A stretch of 64,000 bases of DNA from Hermatobates lingyangjiaoensis (lineage: Eukaryota; Arthropoda; Insecta; Hemiptera; Hermatobatidae). A program made the position numbers and the translations under genes. The notes under the pieces are model-generated. The model was not told where the DNA came from and ran no database searches. It saw only the letters and a program-made list of their open reading frames with translations. Positions 36,460 through 48,700 of this stretch are shown here, piece after piece (within the stretch, counting starts at the first letter, position 1; every line of letters begins with the position of its first letter). The stretch lies in NCBI GenBank assembly GCA_026182355.1, contig JAPFBL010000241.1:438501-502500 (forward strand), written 5' to 3'.

Positions 36460-39400
36460 GGAAACCTGAGGAAAATGGAAAAAACACTAAATGCCCATCT
36501 GGACTTTATAAAACAACAATTTCCACAAAATAGAAGAATTATCCCACTTTATATTTGTTTTGTGATGTTTCCCTGAAGACAAACTGTTTTTTGAAAATTC
36601 GTTTCTTGTAACTGTTTTGCTCTGTGTGCCTTTTAGTTTCATGTTAATGGAAATGTTCATAAGTAAATCATAAAGCAAGATTTACTTGCATGTGAAGTTT
36701 GGGGACTTAAATGATTTATTTGTATAATATATAACTCAGTATATTTATTAAAAATATCCAATTTGTTTGTGAAACAAAATTTTTGTGGTTCAGAAAATGT
36801 TATATTGACATCTGGAAGAGAAATCTGGCAGTATTTTTTAATATACTGCCCACATTAGGCTTATAACAAGATATGGAAATCGACTAAATAATAAGCTATA
36901 GTTAAATATGCAAGTCATTGACGTTTCTCTACCTCCTTGTCTTGTTCCTTCATTTTCATTCTTTCATTATTCAGATCATCTGTTACATCTCTTAAAGTTC
37001 TCTAAAATCATTTATCTTTTAAAATTAGATTTTTTAATAATTCAAGTATTTATAATTATAAAAATCAGTTCAATAATAAATACCTTTGTTTTTGTAAGTT
37101 CTTTCGAAATAGCAATATATTTTTCTCGATAAGAGTCAATTTGAATTGATATCTTAGAGTTGTGCTTTCCGTTCTGAAAATCATTTATAATGTAAAAAAA
37201 CCTTATCTAAAAACAATATTATATACTGCCAAAATATTGATTAAGAAGGTTTTTTTCTTAATTATGACTTTAATTATATGTGGTTTAATGTATATAGTTC
37301 CCAATGGGGTAAAACGTCAAAGGGATAATCAAACAGTCAGTTAATTTGATGCAGCGAGCTGGTCAATACTACAGAGTTATTGATATAGAGAAGAACCATA
37401 CAGGAATAACTACTCATAAATATTTATATTATCAATATTTGTATTTTACTAAATCAGAATATCTTTTAATTATTGGGTCACCCCTTAATTTTAAGCATAT
37501 AAATGAAAATATAAAATTGTTTTAAAATCTTTTAACTATTCGAGTCCTAAGATTTTTTTTTTAAACATAAATAATAATTTTACATATTTAAGTGAGTATT
37601 AAAGGAAAAAAATATTTACAGAAATGCATTTATTGTATGAAAGTAACGAGACAACATATGTTTACTCATTTTATTTGTTTTTTTATTGCGACAGTCAAGA
37701 GTTTGATATGTGGGTGTTGAATATACATCAAGTATAAATTCATACTTGAGTTTCATTTATTACTGACATCAACAAAACTTAATTTATAAGCAGGAGATAA
37801 TATATTATGGAATATAGAGATATTGCCAAAGTTTATTTAAAATGGGAAATGATTTATATAAGCTATCAACAGAGTCTTTTGAACTATAACACAGTTTAGA
37901 ACAAGTTTTCAGAATTTCAATATTGGTACCACATTTTATTTAATCCCCTTTTTCCGTATAGCATATTTTATGTTTCAGTTTTTTTTTTTTTAGAGAGAGA
38001 TAGAGAAAGAGAGAGAAAGGGATAGAGAAAGAGAGGGGGAGAGAGAGAGAAACAGAGAGATAGAGAAAGAGAGGTCGAGAGAGAGGGATAGATAAACAGA
38101 GAGATAGATAAAGAGACAGACAGAGAAAGAGAGAGAGAGAGGGATAGATAAACAAAGATAGAGAAAGAGAGGGGGAGAGAGAGAGAGAGAAAGGGATAGA
38201 GAAAGAGAGAAACAGAGAGAGAAAGAGAGAGAGAGAGAGAGAAACAGAGAGATAGATAAAGAGAGGTCGAGAGAGAGGGATAGATAAACAGAGAGATAGA
38301 TAAAGAGACAGACAGAGAAAGAGAGAGAGAGAGGGATAGATAAACAGAGAGATAGATAAAGAGACAGACAGAGAAAGAGAGAGAAAGGGATAGAGAAAGA
38401 GAGAAACAGAGAGAGAAAGAGAGGGGGAGAGAGAGAGAGAGAAACAGAGAGATAGAGAAAGAGAGGTCGAGAGAGAGGGATAGATAAACAGAGAGATAGA
38501 TAAAGAGACAGACAGAGAAAGAGAGAGAGAGAGGGATAGATAAACAGAGAGATAGATAAAGAGACAGACAGAGAAAGAGAGAGAGAGAGGGATAGATAAA
38601 CAGAGAGATAGATAAAGAGACAGACAGAGAAAGAGAGAGAAAGGGATAGAGAAAGAGAGAAAGAGAGGGGGAGAGAGAGAGAGAAAAACAGAGAGATAGA
38701 GAAAGAGAGGTCGAGAGAGAGGGATAGATAAACAGAGAGATAGATAAAGAGACAGACAGAGAAAGAGAGAGAGAGAGGGATAGATAAACAGAGAGATAGA
38801 TAAAGAGACAGACAGAGAAAGAGAGAGAAAGGGATAGAGAAAGAGAGAAACAGAGAGAGAAAGAGAGGGGGAGAGAGAGAGAGAGAAACAGAGAGATAGA
38901 GAAAGAGAGGTCGAGAGAGAGGGATAGATAAACAGAGAGATAGATAAAGAGACAGACAGAGAAAGAGAGAGAGAGAGGGATAGATAAACAAAGATAGAGA
39001 AAGAGAGGGGGGGAGAGAAAGAGAGATAGAGAAAGAGAGGTAGATAGAGAGGGATAGATAAAGAGACAAACAGAGAAAGAGAGAGAGAGAGAGGGATAGA
39101 TAAACAGAGAGATAGATAAAGAGAGGTCGAGAGAGAGAGGGATAGATAAACAGAGAGATAGATAAAGAGACAGACAGAGAAAGAGAGAGAGAGAGGGATA
39201 GATAAACAAAGATAGAGAAAGAGAGGGGGAGAGAGAGAGAGAAAGAGAAACAGAGAGATAGAGAAAGAGAGGTAGAGAGAGAGGGATAGATAAACAGAGA
39301 GATAGATAAAGAGACAGACAGAGAAAGAGAGAGAGAGGGATAGATAAACAAAGATAGAGAAAGAGAGGGGGGGAGAGAGAGAGAAAGAGAAACAGAGAGA

Positions 39401-42400
39401 TAGAGAAAGAGAGGTCGAGAGGGATAGATAAAGAGACAAACAGAGAAAGAGAGAGAGAGAGGGATAGATAAACAGAGAGATAGATAAAGAGACAGACAGA
39501 GAAAGAGAGAGAGAGGGATAGATAAACAAAGATAGAGAAAGAGAGGGGGAGAGAGAGAGAGAGAGAAGAGAAACAGAGAGATAGAGAAAGAGAGGTAGAG
39601 AGAGAGGGATAGATAAAGAGACAGACAGAGAAAGAGAGAGAGAGGGATAGATAAACAAAGATAGAGAAAGAGAGAGATAGATAAACAGAGAGATAAAGAA
39701 AGAGAGAGAGAGTGAGATAGGGATAAATAGAGAGATAGAGAAACCGAGAGAGAGATAGACAGATAGAGACAGAGAGTGTGTTAAAAAGAAAGAGAGAGAG
39801 TGAGAGAGAGAAAAGGAGAAAGTGAAAGAGAGAGAGAGAATATAGTTATAGTTTAATATAAACATAGTGGTATCTCAGTGTTCGAACGACTTTGAACTGG
39901 AACAAATCGGAGTTCGAACAGAGATGTCGAGAAAATTATGCCTCCTCAATTCGAACATAATTTTGGAACTCGAACAGTTTTCTGAGCTACTTTAGACTTT
40001 AAAATGTATTTTTAGTAGTTTATATACATGTTTTTTGTTTATAAAGTAACTGAAAATATTTAGAAAATAACGCCTGTACACGATCTGACCGAACAGACAT
40101 TCCCATTTCCCATTATCTATTTCTTATGAGAAAATTAGTTTTGGTTATCATTCCAAAACTGGAATGATAGTTAGTTGTCGACTAACATTCTTGAACGAAT
40201 TATGGTCGAAAATTAAGGTACTACTGAATTTATTATCCATTAATTTTCTTCAATATGATCTTTTCTCTTTTGGTCCAATCTTTTTTTTTTGTAATTTTAA
40301 TTTATGTTGTTATGTTATTACAAATTTTTAACTGTAATGTTGAAGGGATCACATGTTATAGATATATTGACACTTCATTATTAACAATAATCTGTTTTAA
40401 TAAATCAAATCAAGATATTAACTAATTCTAATATAATGAAAAGGAAACTGTCTAGAAACTAACCTATATTTTTTTAAAAATTACTCTAAAATAGGATTTA
40501 TTTATTTTATTTTATGGCTAGATATAGGCGTTTTAGCTATTTGATGAGTTTAGAGCAGTTTTTTTTTTGTTTATAAACTATTTCTTTTTTTGTTTGAGAC
40601 CTTGATGATATCAAATGAACATTTTAAGATTACTGCTGAAGAGGTTTCCTTCTTTCTGGTCGAGTTAGTATTGCCTAAAGATATGAGCTCTTTTGTTCAA
40701 ATTCAAAGATGAAAAGTTTTATGTTCTTGAGACAGCTAGGAGTCGTTTTTACAACCAGAAAGGAAAAAACTTCCAACCTCACAACACAACCATGCCGGAG
40801 TGCAATATAGCTTACAGGCTCATAGGGTAGTTAATATTGTTCCTTGAAACAACAATGATTTCTTTTTCTACTTCATTACAATTACCATTAGGAGACACTA
40901 ATTTGAGAATAATAATTACCCTTTGTTAAAAAGTATCATAATTATTTATTTCATTGAAGTTAAATAATGCTATTTATACTCCAATATGTATGGAACCAAA
41001 GTCTGCTATTTAAATCTAAGTGTTCCGAACACTTATTTATTAATCAAATTTTTAAGTATTTTCTGGAAGCATTTTAGAAATTCTAAACTTCAAAATTGAA
41101 TCAATATATGTTTTTTTTAAAAAAAAAAAGTTATATTCAATGAAATCTATTTTTTTAAAAATTTGTTGTTTACTTTTTCAATACCAATTTTTAATTTGCT
41201 TGTTAATCATAATTAATAATATTATAAATTAATAGCAATCATTAAATAGGAGTCTTAATGATTTAATTCCACCCATCTATTTTTTTTTAAAAAATTATAA
41301 CACCTTCATTTATTGTCTTTTTAATGAGTAATGATATATATTTGTATGTATTATTAACTTTTTTTTTAAATTAAATATTATTAAAAAAAAATTAAATTAA
41401 TTTACTTGAATTGTTTTTCTGGTTATACAGTAATAACTAATAATAGTTATTAAACACTTCGGTTTTATGATAAATTTTTATTAGTTCTCGAAGAAATTCT
41501 ATATTTTATAGCAATCAATGATCAAACCACAATATGAAATAGGAAAACAAGACTCCCATTTCATATTGTGGTTTGATCATTGATTGTTTTATCACGTGTT
41601 GATGTGAAATTTTTTTATTTATAGCAAGTGGACTCTTTAAGACAGAGGTTCCCAGCCTTGTTTAGCCCATTCACCCCCTCGCCATTCCCCCCACCCCCTA
41701 TTCTTCCCAAGGTAGTATATACACTTTTACAACTTTACACTGATTATGATTATACGAGAATTTTACAAATAAAATGCTAATTATAATTATTGATGGATAT
41801 ATTAAATATTAATTTCATCATTTTTTTTTTAAATTATAATTAAGAGGTCAAAACATATAATAGCTTTCCTCACTCTGTAAACCTACTGTGGTCACAATTC
41901 ACCCCCTGAAGATCCAAAATTCACCCCTGGGGGTGAATTTCACCCCCTTTAAGAAATGTATTCATAAAATTGACAAGAAAGAAAATTATGGAAAAATATT
42001 AATTCAAGGAATTTGTTTCAAAGAAATAAAACATATCAATTAATATAATAACAAATCTTTTGATTTTAATTTTTTTTAAAAAAATCTTCACCAATACGAT
42101 TATTTAACTGGAGATTGATTTACTTACAAATGTTACTTACTAACCTGTTGTAGTAATAAATGATGTAACTCCCTAATCATTCTTATCCTGTATTATACTG
42201 TAAAAAGATTTCACATGAGTCAAAAACCCAACTTGACTCTGACGAAGACCGCTTATTACGGTTGAAAGATCTTAGTCTTGTTTTCCCATTTCTTATTGTG
42301 GTTTGATCATTGTATTATACTGTATACTGTATTTTTAAGATATCTTTATTTTTTTATCTTTTGTTTATGATTTTAAATTAATGAGAACAACTTATAAGTA

Positions 42401-42728
42401 ATTATTTGGCATGTAACTTATTCTTTGATATCGTTTCTACTACTTTGCCCGGTATCGCTGGTACATCAGTTATACCATTAAAGAGAAACATATACTAATG
42501 CTCAACATGCCACTTGTTATGAAAGTCATTGCCAAGTATTAGGAATATTGAAGTATCTAGAAGAAAATTGAAAGGAGAGAATTACATATCAACTTACTTA
42601 TGTTCAGATATTATCAATAAAAATAAATAAAAAGTTAATTTTCGTAAAAAACAGTTAGGTATGGTATTGTTTTTTTCATACAATTATTTGAGTACTAAAT
42701 AATTATTGAGAATTCTGAAACCCAACTA

Positions 42729-42778
<50 letters not shown>

Positions 42779-45700
42779 GAATTGAAATGTGCAGCAGCCT
42801 CTGCATTGACAACCTTTTTACTGATAGCCTCTATTTTTCGTACAATCGTCCTTTGCTCTAGAGGTAATTTCCATAAGTAGTTGGCCAACGACATGTAGAC
42901 AAACAAGGTGAGCCCCTTACACTCTACTATCGAGCATATATGCATAGAGAATATATGCAAGATGAAAGAGCCCTCCATAAATTAATAAAAGACAACGTGA
43001 AGCCCACAAACGAAACTGATAGACTACAGCTCAGAATTTATTATAAAAATAAGAAGACTAGTGACCTCGTGATTTCGAACAAACCTAAAGTCGACACCCC
43101 AGAGCTTCAACGCAGTCACCTAATATACCAGTACTCATGTTCAACAGGGGACTGTGCAACCCTGAATTCCAGGTATATTGGGATGACTGCAACGAAGCTC
43201 TCAAGGCGCTTGACAATGCATCTTTCAGCAGGAGCCCCCAAGAAACACACCGAGGAAGCACATGGTATCAAGCTCACAAGAGGCATGTTAGTTGAAGGGA
43301 CTGTAGTACTGCAATATAACACTGACAATGATCGATTAGCCATTTTGGAAGCCCTACACATCAAAGATAACAATCCGAGCCTGAACATCCAAAATCATGA
43401 ACTCAATGTTATACCAAGCAGCGCCACTTTTGATAGCAGTTACAAATTTGTTAGAGATCTCGAATCTAGTAGGGTTGGCAACAATTGAGGGTCCGACCTG
43501 ATTGTTGTTACAACCCTACTATAACCTTCTTCCTTTTTTGATTGTCTTACTTTCATGTACTTTATTCTCTCCCTTTATATTTTTGTTACACCTGTTTTGT
43601 TTAGTGTTAGAGATTCATTTATTATTTATTATTGATATTATACATAGTTTTAACATATTTTAAACCTGAAGATGACCAATGCATGGTCGAAAGCTTGTGA
43701 TTTTTTAGTGTATCGTGTTCTCAATATAGTCATTTAGTTTTATCAGTTGTTTACCTTGTTTGTCTACATGTCGTTGGCCAACTACTTATGGAAATTACCT
43801 CTAGAGCAAAGGACGATTGTACGAAAAATAGAGGCTATCAGTAAAAAGGTTGTCAATGCAGAGGCTGCTGCACATTTCAATTCAATCTGTATCCAAGAAG
43901 ACCTGCTGCCCACTTATACTAATATATATATATATATATATAATCCACTTAAAATTCGAAAAAACGATCCAAAACGGACGAAAATCAGTTCACAAATCAA
44001 GAAAAGCAACACACAGAGAAAGAGACACACTTACAAATTCAAATTTTCGGATGATCCGTCTTCAGGAGAAATTAATTTTCTTCTGATCGTCTCTACTTCA
44101 TTACTTCCTGAACCGGGCGCGCGTGGCAGCACAGTCTGTTACCGGGACGGTTTCCTGCCGTTGTGTTTCCGGCGTGCTTGGTCGCCCATTCTCTCTTTTC
44201 TCCTGAAGACGGATCATCCGAAAATTTGAGTTTGTAAGTGTGTCTCTTTCTCTGTGTGTTGCTTTTCTTCATTTGTGAACTGATATATAATATAATATAA
44301 ATATTTTAAATTGTAAATATTATGTTAAGGTTTTCTCAAAAAAAAAAAACAAAAGTCATAATTTATTGAAAATTGTATATCTTTGATACACATTATATCA
44401 TAGAATTGAATACATAATGAAAAAAAAAATAAAAAAGTCTATATACATGTAAATATCAATATTAACTATATTTGTTTAGTTTAATAGAAAATATTTAAAA
44501 AAAAAAAAATCACGTACTCAAAGTACAGATATTTATAAAATAATAATTTATTGAGTAGAAAATAAAGTTTCATAGGATAAATATTAGAAGACAGTTTTAA
44601 AAATGTGCATTTTATTTTATACTAATAGCTGTGAGGTATTAAAGTTTTAATTTTTTAAAAATGTTTACCAATACTACCATTTAACTCGAGATTAATTTAC
44701 TCAGAAATGCCTTGTAACTCTCTAAATGTTATTGTCATACTGTACTTGCACAGTATTTTAAATAATATTTTTTTATGATAATCAGTATCTTCTTTAAAAA
44801 AATTGAAAAAAAAGCAAAGATATTTTATTAGTAATTTTGAAATAAATGTTATTTGTTAGAAATAAATGTCAAAACTACGATAGTTTAATTATTATAGAGT
44901 TAATATATTGATTAAGATATAAATGAAAATTTTACATTTATTTTGTTGGAATATAAAAGGTCATTTTTATTGCTAGTTTAAGGGAATTCTTTAGTATTTT
45001 ATGGTGATGAATTCAAAATGTGTTTGACTCTACTTGGACACCTAAAGTGATAGATATTTCTAAGCAGTTTATCATTTTAGTGGTTACAAAATAATTAATA
45101 GACTAGACCAGTATTTGGGAAAAATAACAAAAAGTTAGTTTTCTGAATGGAAGTAATATAAATAATTTATATTATTAATATGGCAAACAGTCATATCCTC
45201 CTTAAGATTATTTTGGAGTCGTTGGAGCGCTTTCGGACGTAGTCCATTTCAATCACAACTAACATAAAGAGGCTGCTATCATGGGTGAGTCACGATTGAT
45301 GATGGACAACGTCTGAAAGCGCTCCAACGACTCCAAGATCATCTTACAAGGCATGACGGCTTGCCCTATCAATAATATAAATCATACTAACCTCAGTAGT
45401 AATATAAATACTCATATATAGTTCAACCAAGTAAAAAAAAAAAAACGGTTTTCATATAAAATTAATTTAAGCAAAAAGCCTTGTTAAATAAATAACGAAA
45501 TTAATAATAATAATATTAAAAAATGATTTGAGAATAAATCAAACGTTATGAATGTCTGAAGAGTAGCGTTTATTTCTACCAATCCAGGGAACCCAGGATT
45601 TTTTACTTACTCCTGTCTCCTGTTGCTGCATCACTGTTTGAAGTTCACAAATCTGTCCAGAACAAACACCCTTTATTGACTTTAACATTAAATAACTAAA

Positions 45701-48700
45701 TATATTTAAATAATATTGATTGTTATTTAATTAATAATAATTAAATAATATTATTTTCAAATAAAATGTCATGTTATCATGATACTAGAAATTTAAACTG
45801 TGATGTAATATATTACAGTAGTTTGTTTTAATCAATCTGATTCGATTACTAATGATTCATAAAATAAATCGAAATATTTAACCACCATTAATTAATATTT
45901 AATTAATTAATTAATATTTAACACCACTATTGGCCATGTTCTAATATTATTTTCACATAGAAATTTATTTTTATTATGAATGAACTAGTGCTTTTCATTT
46001 AATTTGATTACAATATTAAACTGTATCATAAATTTTAAAAGTTTTCACACTAGCTTGGTTTATTTATATTTTTGCAATAAAGATTTGTAAAAACACAGTA
46101 AAGAAGTTTCTTTTTCAAAAAATAAATTGCGAAAGTTTAGAAATTTGAATTCTAAATTACATATGTTATCGATATAGATGTAAATTATTGGTAATAATAA
46201 AATTATTACCATGAGTTTTAAACTTATAAATATATAATCCATTTCATTGAAAAGTTTTTTCATTTATTACTTTCTTTAAAAAAAAAAGAAACATCCTCAT
46301 TTTATTCAATATAAGAATCAACATTTATTCAACACTTTAATTATTTGACTGGATATTATTTCAGCTATAAATATATAAAAATGACCATCATTAAGATTGC
46401 TTATATATCATCAAGATTGCCAAACAATGATCAGGTCGATGTAATTTCATTATTATACCTCTTCTAAAGATAATTATGAATAAACTTTTGTATAAATTAA
46501 AATGGAAGCAAAAAAGAATATTATTTTGAAAGTTTTTGATGTACTCAAAAGAAAACTAAACTTCAAAAAATAACAAACTATGAACTTGAGAGATTAGACT
46601 TACTATTTCTAAAACAAATATAGTTGAATACTTAAATATATTCAACAGGTAATGATTTAAATAAATAGTCTTTTATTTCTTTACAAGTTAGTAAACAGTA
46701 AATTATAAATAGATCAATTTGTCAAAAGTTGTATGTAGTAGGGTATATTTCAATGATTTCGTTCTTCGACCATCATCAGCAGAATTGGGCTTAGGATGAA
46801 CGAGATAAGAAACCAGCCGTGACGATAAACTTGTATGAAATATTATGAATTTATGTATTTACAATTCATTCCATGAGAATTTACTTATTGCTGATAGCTT
46901 TTCAACAATGTTCAATAACATTCAATATCGCCTTTTTAAAATTTGAGCAAGGAAAACAAATTTAAATGAATCTGATATAAAATATTTAATTCATCTTGTA
47001 CAATACTTTTAGACAACTGTTGACTATTACATATTATATTGAAAACACCGTAAACACAATTTAGTAGACATAAGTGGTGCGAACATTTTACATTAATACA
47101 TCATAATTACTATGCATAGATTTATTAAGATGTGAAAAGTCAAGCAACCATATATGTAATTTAAAACCAGCAAACATTATTACAACCTTAAGAGCCAACA
47201 ATCTTCATTTATGAAGATTTTATGAAAATCATATTGGAAATTTTGCAACATCAGTAGATAACATTCTAGAATTCTCTTTGCAGCATGTTTATGCGTTACT
47301 GATAAATTAAAAAGATATTTCACTTAAACCAATAGTCAAACTTACATTTATAATAATTTCTTACTTATCAGTGATTTTACGCTTTTTATACTTAATTTGT
47401 TTAAACAATAGCGTGGAGTGGGTTTTTAAGGGCCAGGTTATAACACGAAAACATAACATCCACTAATTAGCGGATTATCATGGCCTCAAAACGGGTATAG
47501 TTTTAAGTTTGTATATATTTTCTGATGGATTATTAACATTTTTTTAAAACATATGAGTGCTCTACATACAACTTTAGTGTAAGTGATCCAATATCAGATA
47601 ATGAACTTTCTTTTTTATAATTTTTTTATATGACAATTACATTTTGCTAATTATGTTGAAATGAAAACTTGGTAAACTGTTGAAAGTATTAATGAATGTA
47701 CTTGAATAGTGAAAAATAATAACTGATGTTAACATCAATGTTAATTGCATTACTTAGAAATAATATTGATAAATCGTAAAATCAGAGAGCAGACAACATC
47801 TAATAACAATAATTTAGATTTGAAACACTCATTACAAGTGTTACTGAACAAATCACTAAATTTAATCAAAGAAATATGGATGTTATCTGATGGATTATAA
47901 ACAGGTTGAGTTGAGTTTAGGTAGTTAATTATTAAGTCCATTCTTTTTGGTTATCAACTGAGAAAGATTAGAAAACAAATTATCCGCAAATACGTATTCA
48001 CAAGGAATTATTATTTGTCATTTTATATTTTAAAATACATTATATTTTAAATAATCTGAACAGTTATGTAATTTTTTGAAATAATACACTGCTTGCAACA
48101 GTAGATTTGTTTATAACGCTACCGTTCAAAAAGGATCAGGTTTAGTCAAACGTGATTAATTATTATCACAAGATTCCTTATCAGTTTGCATTAGTGTGTG
48201 AGATAATTACGTCCTTTGTTGAAAATAGCTTTATGTAATCATAATATTTAACTAAATACTAATTGTCCACGTCTGGGTAACCGACAAGGTTTGTACTTGC
48301 TATAAACAATTTATTTCCCTAAATAAGAAGCCAGTCAACTGCCTTTCTGACCTTCCACTCCTCGCCACCGTACACCATGATACACAATAGCCTTAGAAGT
48401 TGTGTACACCACGAACACACATTTCATTTATCATTTATCCATTATTTTAGCAATTATTTATATCTATATTTGGTTGAAACAGTTAATTTATAGTTTACTT
48501 AAAACCTAATAAGAAAACATTCATTATTAATTTGATCGGTAATTATAACTCCGTTATTAATATTTTTGACTTGAGTCCTAATTTTGATGTAAAGTTTTGT
48601 CTATTTACCTTCTCATTTAAGGTGTCGATTGTTTCTTCCCTTTGAGCACACTGCAACAAAAATACAAACTTGTTGAGTATAACATAAACTACAATTTAAA

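Larger units (their letters stand above)
42732..43940 (+). mobile_element. Penelope-like element, 3' part with inverted 5' fragments
   Basis: Layout: (TA)n, an inverted copy of the element's 5' coding start (42779-42911), the GIY-YIG end of the ORF (42940-43488), a 3' UTR with a hammerhead-like motif, then a direct copy of the 5' start (43753-43935), ending at (TA)n. The last part is what a partial tandem copy would give. The RT domain is absent. Confidence 0.85.

Noticed and set aside
37940..39865. Minus-strand frames of 413-641 codons rich in Leu and Ser
   Set aside because: They are translations of the GA-rich satellite in three frames; all frames are open because the repeat lacks stops on that strand.
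42143..42185. Possible extra coiled-coil exon on the minus strand (14 codons, AG and GTTAGTAAG borders)
   Set aside because: The segment is 43 bp, which breaks phase between the neighbouring phase-0 exons; a diverged duplicate lies at 44.7 kb, so it may be a dead exon.
43747..44229. 160-codon frame taken as one gene
   Set aside because: Only the first about 60 codons are PLE; the rest is (TA)n and a family G hairpin.
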